Both the position numbers and the translations under genes were made by a program. The notes beneath the pieces were generated by a model, which was not told the DNA's origin, did not search any database, and saw only the letters and a program-made list of their open reading frames with translations. Positions 15,592 through 24,527 of a stretch of 64,000 nucleotides of DNA are shown one piece after another; the stretch's first letter is position 1, and each line of letters begins with the position of its first letter. The stretch is from the IMG/VR virus record IMGVR_UViG_3300021479_000006, positions 102,901-166,900 of that record; one strand, given 5' to 3'. Source of the stretch: a virus.

Positions 15592-15879
15592 TTAAAATAT
15601 TAATTCATCCGGATTTTCAATAGTCAATCGAAGTTTTTGTTTCTCTCCTGATTCAAGTAATCTAACCATATTGATTACCAATTTTTTATCAATTTTACTT
15701 GGATCAGGTTCTGTCCACGTTAATTGACCCAACTGTGAGCATTGTTGAAGTAATTGCTGAGCGAAAGCTTTAAAATCGATAGGTTGTACTTTTGGTACTT
15801 CCTGTGTGTTTTGACCATCATTCACAATAGTTGCTTCTGTTAAAATGTTATCTGTTGCATTAGAATTTGTAATTTCCAT
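15592..15879 (-). CDS. 95-aa hypothetical protein
   Basis: Acidic Thr/Asn-rich N-terminus then a helical domain (FKAFAQQLLQQCSQLGQLTW ... LVINMVRLLESGEKQKLRLTI). Stand-alone gene with its own terminator. Not recognised. Confidence 0.5.
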   Translation of the reverse strand: MEITNSNATDNILTEATIVNDGQNTQEVPKVQPIDFKAFAQQLLQQCSQLGQLTWTEPDPSKIDKKLVINMVRLLESGEKQKLRLTIENPDELIF

Positions 15880-16098
15880 AAATCAATTATTTTTACATTA
15901 TGTATAAGTAGTTTTGATGAAAGTTTTTAAAAAGATGAAATATTTTAATTATAGAAGAAAAAACAATAGGAGGAAACTTTTTCATATAAATAAAATATAA
16001 ATGTAGTCCAGCATTTATCTGTTTCGAGCATAAAGCTTTGAAGATATCAAAAAGGTATCAAAGAAATAGGTAAAATATAAACAAAACAAGCGACGATT

Positions 16099-17067
16099 AT
16101 GACACACAAACAAACCCAAGGGAATAGTATGCCAGAGGCTTACATTACCCGCACGCAAACCCAATCAAGAGGCCGTTACAAAATTTTTGAAGAGTCAACG
16201 AGTCTTAAATCTGAAGCTACCACACCTATTAAAAAAATAGAAAATGGTAAAGTTTACATTCAATCCGGTGAAAATTTTGAGATTGAACTGTATAATCCAA
16301 CACAAAAGTTAGTATTAGCTAAACTTTCCTTTAACGGAAAGGATGAAGACTCACCAGGTTTAGTATTAAAACCAGGACAGAGAATTTATTTAGATCGATA
16401 TCTGACTGAAGCAGTAAAATTCAAATTCGATACTTATGAAATCGATAATTCCGGCGAAAGCTTAGATGCTACAGCTAAAAATGGTTTACTAAAAGTTTCT
16501 TTTTATGAGGAATCTGTAAACAACCCAATAACTACTAGTAATAGTGGTCATACAACTATTATACATAATTATCCTTATTATCGACCAATAAATCCTTATA
16601 ATTGGCCATATAGAAAACCTTGGTATAATGAATGGTATATTAATGATAACAATAATTTCTATGGGAATATCACAAATGGGTTTTCATCAAATACAGCAAA
16701 CTTTAATTTAAATTCTAATAACCTTAACACCAATGATTGTTCTTATTATACTAGTAGTGAAAGTAATCTTTCTGATAGCTTAAAAGAAAATGTTGAATTC
16801 TCTGATGAATTTTATGAAACTTTAGCTTCTTTATCAGATAAATTGGAAACTGGTAGAATTGAAAAAGGTGCTGTATCAGAACAAAAATTTGTAGATGTTA
16901 ATTACAATTTTAATTCATATACTTGTAATGAAGTTGTTATCACTATGCTTCCTGTTAGCAGAAAACCTTTAGAAGCAAAAGATCTTAATGTGTTTTGCAC
17001 AGGTTGTGGAACAAAAGCAAAAAAGAATCATATCTTCTGTTCCAAATGTGGTACTAAACTAGAGTAG
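16099..17067 (+). CDS. 322-aa protein with C-terminal zinc ribbon
   Basis: Residues ~45-130 form a beta-rich domain (FEIELYNPTQKLVLAKLSF ... PGQRIYLDRYLTEAVKFKF). A long Asn/Tyr-rich linker follows (~150-215), and the C-terminus is a zinc_ribbon_2 motif CTGCGTKAKKNHIFCSKCG. The ribbon suggests protein or nucleic-acid binding. Two perfect start-region repeats were not seen. Stand-alone gene ended by a strong terminator. Confidence 0.6.
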   Translation: MTHKQTQGNSMPEAYITRTQTQSRGRYKIFEESTSLKSEATTPIKKIENGKVYIQSGENFEIELYNPTQKLVLAKLSFNGKDEDSPGLVLKPGQRIYLDRYLTEAVKFKFDTYEIDNSGESLDATAKNGLLKVSFYEESVNNPITTSNSGHTTIIHNYPYYRPINPYNWPYRKPWYNEWYINDNNNFYGNITNGFSSNTANFNLNSNNLNTNDCSYYTSSESNLSDSLKENVEFSDEFYETLASLSDKLETGRIEKGAVSEQKFVDVNYNFNSYTCNEVVITMLPVSRKPLEAKDLNVFCTGCGTKAKKNHIFCSKCGTKLE

Positions 17068-17083
17068 TTTCGTTAAAGAAAAA

Positions 17084-17123
17084 ATAAGAAAGCCGGTGTT
17101 TGGACTACTACCGGCTTTCTTAT
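17084..17123. terminator. bidirectional intrinsic terminator
   Basis: A perfect 14-bp stem (17084-17097 with 17110-17123; core GAAAGCCGGT) around a 12-nt loop, AT-rich on both sides, separates the plus-strand zinc-ribbon gene from minus-strand genes. Confidence 0.85.
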
Positions 17124-17187
17124 TATATAGTAATGACTTTATCTAATCCTTCGCTAGAATTATTTCTTCTTATCTGTTCAATCAACT

Positions 17188-17310
17188 TCATCTGTTCTTT
17201 GCTTGTTCTAATACAGCCTTTACTTCTGGGTCATTAAAATCAAGTTTTCCAACATTTAATTTAGTATTTGGGTCTTTTAAAATATCAGAAAGGCTAAGTC
17301 TGGTTTTCAT
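17188..17310 (-). CDS. 40-aa small protein, possibly frameshifted
   Basis: ATG at 17308-17310 follows the stop of the 91-aa gene by one base. The frame ends at a TGA (17188-17190), but a -1 shift at GCAAAGAAC continues as KEQMKLIEQIRRNN... to a TAA at 17123-17125. The two parts read as one ~62-aa helical protein. So it is either a frameshifted gene or uses -1 frameshifting or reinitiation (ATGA at the stop). Confidence 0.45.
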   Translation of the reverse strand: MKTRLSLSDILKDPNTKLNVGKLDFNDPEVKAVLEQAKNR

Positions 17311-17311
17311 A

Positions 17312-17587
17312 TTAGTTGGTCCCACTTTTACAAACTGATTCAATTTTTTTAACCAGCATCATATATTCTTTAGGTGTTTCAAAGTGATAAGATTCCTTAT
17401 TTTCGATCAGAGTGATTGTTTTATTTTCCAAATCAATTTTTATTATTGATTCGTTATCATGAAGTACCAAAGGATCATGTTTAAATTCATATCGCAAAAG
17501 CTCTTCACATAAAGCTTTCAACACAAACTTGTTGTGTGATTTTATTATGATTTTATTAGATATTTCGTTTCTTGATAATTTAGGCAT
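17312..17587 (-). CDS. 91-aa hypothetical protein
   Basis: Small alpha/beta protein (SNKIIIKSHNKFVLKALCEELL ... IIKIDLENKTITLIE). No family recognised. Probably co-transcribed with the 40-aa ORF downstream. Confidence 0.55.
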   Translation of the reverse strand: MPKLSRNEISNKIIIKSHNKFVLKALCEELLRYEFKHDPLVLHDNESIIKIDLENKTITLIENKESYHFETPKEYMMLVKKIESVCKSGTN

Positions 17588-17728
17588 AATTTGTTTTATT
17601 GTATTTTGTTGGTAAATATATGTATATAATAAACAAATAACAAAAATATAATATAAAATTTGGTTTACTCTCTAAACCATTATTTTGGATTTCAATATAT
17701 ACATTGTAGAAAATATACTGAAAGAATT

Positions 17729-18244
17729 ATGAAGTATCGTTCATTAATATACGAAAAAAACCGCTACTATCAAACCCACCAAATAAATGAAATTCTTTCA
17801 TCTAATGGGTACTCCTGGCTAATAAATGCTGAATTTGAGAATGCTTTGATTGAAATCAAGGATGATACAATTGTATGGCATGGTGGAACTTGGTTTTACG
17901 GAACCTGGGAATATGGAGTATTTATGGACGGTTTATGGAAGGCTGGCATATGGAAAGGTGGGGTCTTTAAAAATGGATTGTGGGAATCCGGTACCTGGGA
18001 GTCTGGTGTCTTCCTTAATGGTACGATATTGAAAATAGATTGGAAGGGTGGAGAATTTAGAGGTGGTACCAAAGGTAAAGATGTTAAAATAAATGAGTCA
18101 TTCGCTGACAGAGAACAAAAAACGAATCATTATGAAACCAAAGAGAAATTTAGTTCAAGTAGCAGAACAGCAATATACACTGTATCGAGATTCTCAGATC
18201 ATAATCAGCCGAATAGACGAACAAACAAAAATAGCAGTAAATAA
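17729..18244 (+). CDS. WG/GW-repeat beta-solenoid-like protein
   Basis: From the ATG at 17729 the product is 171 aa. Residues ~50-115 are a five-residue repeat array of Trp/Phe-x-x-Gly units (WHGGTWFYGTWEYGVF, then WKGGVFKNGLWESGTW), as in pentapeptide-like or MORN-like solenoids that bind proteins. A related short repeat ends the amidoligase at 32948. The C-terminal ~45 residues overlap the next gene out of frame by 113 bp. An upstream TTG at 17660 is a less likely start. Confidence 0.6.
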   Translation: MKYRSLIYEKNRYYQTHQINEILSSNGYSWLINAEFENALIEIKDDTIVWHGGTWFYGTWEYGVFMDGLWKAGIWKGGVFKNGLWESGTWESGVFLNGTILKIDWKGGEFRGGTKGKDVKINESFADREQKTNHYETKEKFSSSSRTAIYTVSRFSDHNQPNRRTNKNSSK

Positions 18245-18605
18245 TTTTGAATTTGAGACACTTGATGTTTTTGAGGCTGTAGCTTTTTTACTTCGAGATA
18301 AAAAATATAACAAATCATTTCTTTGGGATATTAAATTAACCGACGGAGATAGAGAATATGTAAATCCTATCAGATGTCTATACTGGCTAAGTGGTGGTGA
18401 TGAATTCTGGTTTCAAAACGATGAAATATCACAAAAATGGGGTGAATGTAATGAATCCTATTATGAAGAATTCTCTGATATTATTTATGATGGTCTGGAG
18501 CAAGCAGAAACTTTGATGGATATCCGTAAACATATAATGACTAATTTGAATCTTATTAAGTTTTGGAATTTTGCTTTAAGTCAAAAGATTATTGCTTTTG
18601 CTTAA
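18132..18605 (+). CDS. 157-aa hypothetical protein
   Basis: Starts inside the WG-repeat gene, in another frame; an ATG at 18093 is also possible and would enlarge the overlap. The core LYWLSGGDEFWFQNDEISQKWGECNESYYEEFSDII is Trp/aromatic-rich and acidic. No motif recognised. Confidence 0.55.
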   Translation: MKPKRNLVQVAEQQYTLYRDSQIIISRIDEQTKIAVNNFEFETLDVFEAVAFLLRDKKYNKSFLWDIKLTDGDREYVNPIRCLYWLSGGDEFWFQNDEISQKWGECNESYYEEFSDIIYDGLEQAETLMDIRKHIMTNLNLIKFWNFALSQKIIAFA

Positions 18606-18637
18606 AAAATTAGTATATTTGTTCATATAAAAATACT

Positions 18638-19399
18638 ATGGCTTTGAAACTTCGTTATTATTTTTTTGACTTAGATGACAATTTGTTAAGGACTGATACT
18701 AAAATTAACCTTAAGAATGGTGATGAATATGTAGATTTGTCTACAGAAGAATACGCTACTATCAGTGAGGATAAAAATCACAACTTTACGTTTCATGAAG
18801 ATTCTTTTAAAGAATTTTCTGATAATGGTACACGTGGTGATATGGCTTTTCATCAAGATGCTACAATAGCATTAAACGAAAAGAGATTTTCTGCAAGTTT
18901 TAATGATTTGATACGTTGTATTAAAAATGGTCATTTATTTGGTATAGTTACAGCAAGAGCTCATCATCCAGACACAATAAAGAAATGGTTCTATATGTTC
19001 ATCAACCATTATCTAAATGAGGATGAAATGAAAGTATTGATTATGAAACTTAATAAATACTGTAAGATTTTAGGAACTAACATTCCCAAAGATCCTATAT
19101 TACATTATCTGGATCATTGTTATTTCTTTCCAGTAACAAATCCAGAGTTGAAGCTTCCAAAGAAAATAGATGAAGCCAAGAGTCTTGTTGTAGAAAAAAT
19201 AGTTAGTGAAATATATGATTATTATCAAACGATTTCATCACTAGTTGATAAGGTTCAAATTGGTTTCTCTGATGATAATATCAGTAATGTTGAGAAAATG
19301 AAAAGTCTTTTCACAGAATTTAAAGACAAGTATAAACCAATAAAATTCTATATATTCGATACCTCAAAAGGTATAAAAATTAAGTACAAAATAAAATGA
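18638..19399 (+). CDS. HAD-like phosphatase
   Basis: 253 aa. YFFDLDDNLLRTD near the N-terminus is the HAD motif I (DxD), GIVTARA is motif II, and GFSDDNISNVEKM supplies the late acidic motif. A cap-like insertion lies between motifs I and II. Substrate unknown. Paralogous to the next gene, whose ATG overlaps its stop. A TATATTTG -7-like box lies at 18614-18621. Confidence 0.75.
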   Translation: MALKLRYYFFDLDDNLLRTDTKINLKNGDEYVDLSTEEYATISEDKNHNFTFHEDSFKEFSDNGTRGDMAFHQDATIALNEKRFSASFNDLIRCIKNGHLFGIVTARAHHPDTIKKWFYMFINHYLNEDEMKVLIMKLNKYCKILGTNIPKDPILHYLDHCYFFPVTNPELKLPKKIDEAKSLVVEKIVSEIYDYYQTISSLVDKVQIGFSDDNISNVEKMKSLFTEFKDKYKPIKFYIFDTSKGIKIKYKIK

Positions 19400-20214
19400 G
19401 ACCTTTTCACTTCTATGACCTTGATTCAACTTTATGGGATACTCATTCTAAAGAGGTTGTTATAGATAAAAGAAGTCCTGGTAAAACCATACTTCGATTA
19501 ACAAATATACAATCCTTTCAAACATCAAACCTTAATAAGGAATACAAACTAGAAATTAATTACAATGGTGAAACTCGATATCTGGATCCTGCTGTTTGGG
19601 AGAAGATAAAAAAACTTTCTAAGAACATAACACTTGCTGATGTGGGTATATCTGGAAGAGAGTTTACACAAGATGAATTTTTAGATAAGCAGGCAAAACA
19701 TCTTGAAATATTCTTAAACGTTCTTAATAGTATTAAAGGAAAGGATGTTTCTGTAGGTATTATTACTGCCAGAAGCAAACAAAAAGAACATTCTGAATTA
19801 CTTAAAAAGTTTAAAGATACGGTTAAGCAGAAATTAGGTATTGATATTACCAAAATTTATTTTGTTAATGATAATTCTGTTTCTGATCCGGATTCAACAG
19901 CCTATAAAAAAGTTAAAATACTATTAGAATATCTAATCGGATTAAAAATAAAAGGTGATTGCTTCACAAATTTAAAACAAGATTCTGATGCTAATGAAGT
20001 ATACTTTTATGATGATATAGAAAAGAACATAGAGGCAGCAAATAACATAAACTATCTGTTTATAAAATTATTTCATGAAACACCAGATAATATCAAATCC
20101 ATAATAATAGAAAAAATGGATAAATCTCCTTTAAAACTTATTACTAATAAAATAACAAATAATAAACTCAATCCATTTGTTACAACAGAGAACATTTTAA
20201 AAAAGCCTAATTGA
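19396..20214 (+). CDS. HAD-like phosphatase, second copy
   Basis: 272 aa. FYDLDSTLWDT (motif I), VGIITARSKQKEHSE (motif II) and VYFYDDIEKNIEAANN (motif IV). Start overlaps the previous HAD gene by four bases (ATGA). Tandem HAD proteins may act on nucleotide or nucleic-acid 3'/5' phosphates, as phage polynucleotide phosphatases do, but this is inference. Confidence 0.75.
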   Translation: MRPFHFYDLDSTLWDTHSKEVVIDKRSPGKTILRLTNIQSFQTSNLNKEYKLEINYNGETRYLDPAVWEKIKKLSKNITLADVGISGREFTQDEFLDKQAKHLEIFLNVLNSIKGKDVSVGIITARSKQKEHSELLKKFKDTVKQKLGIDITKIYFVNDNSVSDPDSTAYKKVKILLEYLIGLKIKGDCFTNLKQDSDANEVYFYDDIEKNIEAANNINYLFIKLFHETPDNIKSIIIEKMDKSPLKLITNKITNNKLNPFVTTENILKKPN

Positions 20215-20295
20215 ACAAACTTTTCAGCATTTTATAATATAATCTTTACCGATGGACCTTTTAGGTTCTATGTAAAAAATAAAATTATAAAACAA

Positions 20296-20691
20296 ATGGT
20301 GAACTTTTATGCTGATGATAGGTACAACACAACCTTTGATCTAAACACATTAGAAGAAGATAATTATGTGTATTTAAGATGTAAATCTAATTTTGCTTAT
20401 CTTTATGAGTATGAATTAACAACAGACCTTTATAAAGAACTCGTTATACATTTAAGGAACGAAAAAAATAAGCTGAGTGTTGTTGAAGCTAATGATTTCT
20501 TAGAGTATATTCATTTTGTTCATAATGGGATTACGTATAAAGTAAAATTTAATGTAATTGATCAACTTATTAAATCCTTTGATTATCTAAGAAAATCTTT
20601 CTGTAGAAAACATGATTTTCCTTTAGATGGGTATGTACCTCAGGATGGACTAAGAGATTATCAAAAAATTAAAATATTACAAGAATGTTAA
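20296..20691 (+). CDS. 131-aa hypothetical protein
   Basis: Beta-rich, Tyr-rich protein (YLRCKSNFAYLYEYELTTDLYKELVIHL). No motif recognised. Overlaps the start of the next gene by 7 bp (TGTTAA/ATGTTA). Confidence 0.5.
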   Translation: MVNFYADDRYNTTFDLNTLEEDNYVYLRCKSNFAYLYEYELTTDLYKELVIHLRNEKNKLSVVEANDFLEYIHFVHNGITYKVKFNVIDQLIKSFDYLRKSFCRKHDFPLDGYVPQDGLRDYQKIKILQEC

Positions 20692-21020
20692 CAGATATAA
20701 AACAGTTTGAATTAAAAGAAGAACACATAAAGTTACTTAGTAATTTTAACATCTATTGGGTTGATAATAGTTATGATGGTGCCCCAGGTGTTTATCCTAA
20801 AAAACCTTATGGAAATTCAAACGTTATGAGAGATGTAGCTAAAATAGTTGGTGAGGATTATTGTGAAGATAATGATATTGAACAAATTAAACGATTGTAT
20901 AAATGGCATACAGAAACAGAAATAGCTTTAACTGTTGTATTACAGGCTAAAAGTTTTGAACCAGGTATTTATCAATCAGTAAACGGTGGAAAATATTCAA
21001 AAATTGAACCATTACTTTAG
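20685..21020 (+). CDS. 111-aa hypothetical protein
   Basis: Contains WVDNSYDGAPGVYPKKPYGNSN, a loop typical of small globular proteins of unknown function. The 3' end overlaps the convergent tagged gene by 9 bp. Not recognised. Confidence 0.5.
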   Translation: MLTDIKQFELKEEHIKLLSNFNIYWVDNSYDGAPGVYPKKPYGNSNVMRDVAKIVGEDYCEDNDIEQIKRLYKWHTETEIALTVVLQAKSFEPGIYQSVNGGKYSKIEPLL

Positions 21021-21479
21021 TTGGATATAGTAGTCCCAACCCTCTTTATCATCGCTGGCTTCTTTCTTAGTAATAATTACATTCTCTTTTGATTGTTCTT
21101 TGTAAATATTTTCCCAGAACATATCCATAATAGTTGTTCTCTGGCCTTTTTTATGAATAGGATATTTTCTTGATACAATACCTTTTGATTTTTTACTTTC
21201 TACAATACTAAGACATTCTTTAAGCATTGATAGATACAAACCATGTCTTTTATATTTTTCATTAATATCGACTTCCTCAACCTCCCAGAAATTTTCTGTT
21301 ATATCATGCTCCAGTTTTATATAAGATATTACTTCATTCTTTTTATTTGTTATAGTTAAACGGATTTCGTGTCTAGTTGATATAAAATGATAATTGTATA
21401 CATTATCAAATTTATCTTTAATTGTTCCGGTCTTCTCATCCTTGTCTATAAAGGCCTCAAATGTTTTTACATATTCCAT
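21012..21479 (-). CDS. GNAT acetyltransferase-like protein with N-terminal capsid-targeting-like tag
   Basis: 155 aa. Starts MEYVKTFEAFIDKDE, the recurrent tag of this window. Residues ~60-110 (WEVEEVDINEKYKRHGLYLS) fit GNAT motif A, the acetyl-CoA pyrophosphate loop RxxG being RHGL. Probable acyltransferase, perhaps delivered with the virion (inference from the tag). Divergent from the next tagged gene with only 18 bp between start codons. Confidence 0.6.
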   Translation of the reverse strand: MEYVKTFEAFIDKDEKTGTIKDKFDNVYNYHFISTRHEIRLTITNKKNEVISYIKLEHDITENFWEVEEVDINEKYKRHGLYLSMLKECLSIVESKKSKGIVSRKYPIHKKGQRTTIMDMFWENIYKEQSKENVIITKKEASDDKEGWDYYIQLK

Positions 21480-21497
21480 GGTATTATATATAAGACT

Positions 21498-21926
21498 ATG
21501 AAATATGTTAAACTATTTGAAAGTTTCGAACCAAATTTTAAAGAATTTGATAGTTATCTATATCATGGAACATCTGATAAAAACCTGAATAATATTTTAG
21601 AAAAAGGTATTCTAAACAAAAGTTGTTGGGGTTCTGAAAGTATTGCTTTTTACTATGCTGAATGTGTGGTAGATGAAATTGGTGGTAATCCAATTTTAAT
21701 TAAAATGCCTTTTAAAAATTTTGCTGATAATAAATTTGAAATAGATTGGCCTTCTATATCAGAACCTATAACTACTATTCTTGGACAAACAGATGAAGAA
21801 TTAATAGATCTTTGGTCAAAAGTACCCAATGATGGTACTTGGTTAGATTGTTTAAATATTTTTCATTCTGTGATTTATAAAGGCGATATTTATCCCACAG
21901 AAAAAAACATTATTGCTGATATATGA
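21498..21926 (+). CDS. ADP-ribosyltransferase-like protein with N-terminal tag
   Basis: 142 aa from the ATG at 21498 (MKYVKLFESFEPN). The following YLYHGTSDKNLNNILEKGIL is the typical first core of ART-fold enzymes (H-G-T/S, then a helix and G-I-L). T4 packages its ADP-ribosyltransferase Alt using a comparable N-terminal sequence, so a packaged ART is a reasonable parallel. The catalytic Glu is not identified. An upstream TTG extension from 21387 is rejected. Confidence 0.55.
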   Translation: MKYVKLFESFEPNFKEFDSYLYHGTSDKNLNNILEKGILNKSCWGSESIAFYYAECVVDEIGGNPILIKMPFKNFADNKFEIDWPSISEPITTILGQTDEELIDLWSKVPNDGTWLDCLNIFHSVIYKGDIYPTEKNIIADI

Positions 21927-22300
21927 AATTTACTGATTACATAAAAGAAGAGTTTGCTAATAAAAGCGAATTAAGTATTGTATCCTCATTTATAGAAGCT
22001 TTGAAATCTTTACCGGCCTCTGACATACTTAATAAGTTTGATCACCTTAAAACAACTGTAAAAAAGGAAATGTCTGATATAAATGATCTTATTGATTCTC
22101 TCGAGTTTGATATTCAAAATATAAATAACAGTTTAGCTCAAGAAGTACTCAATCAGAAGGAACAGGAACGTAATGAGAAAATTGAACAACGTAAAAAGAT
22201 GCACAGTGTCGAAAAAGGTATTGATAGTATATTACCCTTGATGAGAAGTATGTTTACTAACATCGATACTCAGAAGAAAGCTTTTAACATTAGTAATTAA
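21923..22300 (+). CDS. 125-aa coiled-coil protein with N-terminal tag
   Basis: Starts MKFTDYIKEEFANKSE, matching the tag with an I-K-E site. The rest is helical/coiled coil (residues ~30-105). Overlaps the previous tagged gene by four bases, so the two are coupled. Role unknown; a virion-internal protein is inferred. Confidence 0.6.
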   Translation: MKFTDYIKEEFANKSELSIVSSFIEALKSLPASDILNKFDHLKTTVKKEMSDINDLIDSLEFDIQNINNSLAQEVLNQKEQERNEKIEQRKKMHSVEKGIDSILPLMRSMFTNIDTQKKAFNISN

Positions 22301-22587
22301 TACCCAAGCATTTTTCTATTCATACTAACATTACTTATCACTTCACCCATATTGCTATTTTTAGCATTTTTAAGTTCAACTTCTTCATTATGTATAATGA
22401 TCTCCTCTTGGTACATCCAGTAAGGCCAGTTTTCAATATTTTCGAAGTTATAAGGATATTTAGAGAATCTACGAATGTTTCTTAGTAAATTTCCTAAAGG
22501 CACCTGAAATAAGGAAAAGGTCTTTTGCTCGTCTGGGAAATACCTTATTGGTGCGGACCTCCCTACCACACGAACATTTCTTAACAA
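22297..22587 (-). CDS. frameshift partner or continuation of the baseplate hub protein
   Basis: The ORF overlaps the last 119 bp of the hub gene in the +1 frame. Its non-overlapping part (RFSKYPYNFENIENWPYWMYQEE ...) looks like a real helical domain, and there is no convincing ATG. A +1 frameshift near AGGAAATTTACT would give a hub protein extended by ~58 residues (GAFRKF then LRNIRRFSKYPY). Alternatives are an independent start at a non-ATG codon or an assembly error. Confidence 0.5.
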   Translation of the reverse strand: MLRNVRVVGRSAPIRYFPDEQKTFSLFQVPLGNLLRNIRRFSKYPYNFENIENWPYWMYQEEIIIHNEEVELKNAKNSNMGEVISNVSMNRKMLGY

Positions 22588-23842
22588 GACCTTTAATACC
22601 GAATTTCATATAATTAGTTACTGTATCATCAAGATAGGAGAATAATTCAGGCGACAAATCTTTTTCGAAACGAGCCAGTTCTTGTTCTATTTCATCTATT
22701 CTTAGATAGTCCTGATTTATTTTTGTATATGGTATTATTTTATAAAAGGATTCATTTATAGGCAGACGTTTTTTAGCTCTATATTGAGCCCATTCAATAA
22801 AAGATGTCTGGATACCTATAGATGGTGGAGCCATATAAATTGGGTTTTTTCTAAGTGAAGTTGGAAAAGCAAAACAATTACTGTTAGTATCCCAATAAGA
22901 TTCTATATCTGGACTAATATCATAATATTCTAAATGTTGACGAACTAATTCTATTTTAATTGGATTATTACATTGACAAGTCGTTGATACAGTTAGCATA
23001 TTACCTTCCTGAAAGGTAATCTCTCTTAATAAGAGTATAAGATATAAACGATCTCCCTCTTTAATATCATTTATTGTACCTACAGTACCATTAAATAATA
23101 CAATCGATACACAATTATCAAGTAAATCATTTAGCTTCTTACGAGCCTCCATAATTGTTTCATTATCAAGTGTTGCTATGTGCTGAATTTCTTTTAATTC
23201 TACAGGTCTTATTTGTAATCTGGTATTAGGATGATAAAAAACACCATGTGGTAAAGTATGAATATCTATGTCACGCCAAAAGAATTGAGAATCATTTCTC
23301 ATAGTATTTCCTCTTTGTGTATAATCTTGTTGAAATTTTTTAGCTTGATGAATCTCTTCATCTTGTAAATAACTATCTTTGGAATTAAAGAAATTTGGTG
23401 TTGGTTGTGGTGGAGCCTGATAAGCATTTTGAAAAGGTATTCTTTTCTCTTCTGGTATATTTCTATTCTGTAAAATAGGTTGTTCTTGCTCTTCTACTGG
23501 TTGTTTGTAAACATTATTTAATTGCTGTGGTTCAACCAGCACACCATTCTGAAATTGCTCTTTGATAACACCTTTAATTTTTGGTTCATATGGTTTTTTT
23601 AGAAAAATATCCTGAAATTCTGGAGAATTTAGAAGTTCCTTGTGATTACCCATTGGTATATTGTTCTCTGGTGCTTGAAATTGTGAATGATAATCATTTG
23701 GTTTAAGATCATTTTTATAGTCAGGAGATTGTTTATTAATATTGGCTTTAGCAGCTTCTTTATCATTTATATACTTGTTAACAACATTTTTCATCATATC
23801 ATCATTGCTGTTGTTATTATTATTGTTCTTACGACCACTCAT
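22469..23842 (-). CDS. baseplate hub protein (T4 gp26/gp51-type, Cys-rich)
   Basis: 457 aa. The first ~150 residues are Asn/Gln/Pro-rich and low complexity. The C-terminal half has the T4-type baseplate features: FYHPNTRLQIRPVELKEIQHI, then a metal site formed by CQCNNPIKIE and KKCSCGREVRTNKVFP. A CATATATAACTAAAA late-promoter-like motif lies upstream. Adjacent to the tail tube gene, consistent with tail assembly. Ends ISGAFRKFTKKHS, with a possible +1 frameshift into the next ORF. Confidence 0.72.
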   Translation of the reverse strand: MSGRKNNNNNNSNDDMMKNVVNKYINDKEAAKANINKQSPDYKNDLKPNDYHSQFQAPENNIPMGNHKELLNSPEFQDIFLKKPYEPKIKGVIKEQFQNGVLVEPQQLNNVYKQPVEEQEQPILQNRNIPEEKRIPFQNAYQAPPQPTPNFFNSKDSYLQDEEIHQAKKFQQDYTQRGNTMRNDSQFFWRDIDIHTLPHGVFYHPNTRLQIRPVELKEIQHIATLDNETIMEARKKLNDLLDNCVSIVLFNGTVGTINDIKEGDRLYLILLLREITFQEGNMLTVSTTCQCNNPIKIELVRQHLEYYDISPDIESYWDTNSNCFAFPTSLRKNPIYMAPPSIGIQTSFIEWAQYRAKKRLPINESFYKIIPYTKINQDYLRIDEIEQELARFEKDLSPELFSYLDDTVTNYMKFGIKGLVKKCSCGREVRTNKVFPRRAKDLFLISGAFRKFTKKHS

Positions 23843-23892
23843 TAGTATAGGATATGTATTTTAGTTATATATGGCCTTTATAGCTCTACAGT

Positions 23893-23927
23893 AAAAATAA
23901 AAAACCCACTTTTTGAGTGGGCTTTTT
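23893..23927 (-). terminator. intrinsic terminator after the tail tube gene
   Basis: Hairpin CCCACT-ttttg-AGTGGG (23905-23921) with a T-run on the minus strand (complement of 23893-23904). It lies between the tube gene and the hub promoter. Confidence 0.8.
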
Positions 23928-23942
23928 TACTTAATTCTAAAA

Positions 23943-24509
23943 TTAAGAAACATCAAAATAAGTATCAGTCCAATAATCACAACAGAATGTAGCTGTGATA
24001 TCCTGTATTCCGTTTTCTTTCCAGTTCATATCCCAAGCTGTAAGACCAATAAGTTGACAATTGATATAATCAATTCTTCTTATAACCTCACCAGTTCTAT
24101 CATGTATATGGCCTGTGATTTGACCCAACATATCATGTTTATAGTGTAATTCACCGGTTTGACTATTCCAAGCCAAATCATACCATCTTTTTAATAAAGC
24201 CCAAACATAAACAGTTTTTCTATCTGTTTGATTAATATTGAATGTTATTTTAAATGCTTTTATTGTTGTTGCACCTGGAGTTTTGACATAAAGTCTTCCA
24301 GAATATTTGAACAATTGTTCAACAACTTCTATTTGTTCTGTAACAGGTAAGCTGATATTAGTCGCATTTTCCATTAACACAATCGGTTCTAGTTCTCCAT
24401 TTGGTGCTATTACTTCTGGTACTCTTGTAACAACTTCAAAAAGATTTTTATAGACCGGCTCCCAACGTGTATCGGTAGAAACTAAGTTTCGAAAATGTGG
24501 TAATGCCAT
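23943..24509 (-). CDS. tail tube protein (gp19-like)
   Basis: 188 aa, starts MALPHFRNLVSTDTRW as typical for T4-type tube subunits. ENATNISLP, KITFNINQTDRKTVYVWALLKRW and a C-terminal WKENGIQDITATFCCDYW fit the family. Forms the inner tube through which DNA passes. A GATATATAAA motif (minus strand, 24528-24537) precedes the start. Confidence 0.88.
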   Translation of the reverse strand: MALPHFRNLVSTDTRWEPVYKNLFEVVTRVPEVIAPNGELEPIVLMENATNISLPVTEQIEVVEQLFKYSGRLYVKTPGATTIKAFKITFNINQTDRKTVYVWALLKRWYDLAWNSQTGELHYKHDMLGQITGHIHDRTGEVIRRIDYINCQLIGLTAWDMNWKENGIQDITATFCCDYWTDTYFDVS

Positions 24510-24527
24510 AGTTTTGGTTCCTTTTTA

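Noticed and set aside
18100-18120. 11-bp match to one spacer (ATTCGCTGACA)
   Set aside because: Too short and by chance expected in an AT-rich window; no other spacer match to the window was seen by eye, though a search is needed.
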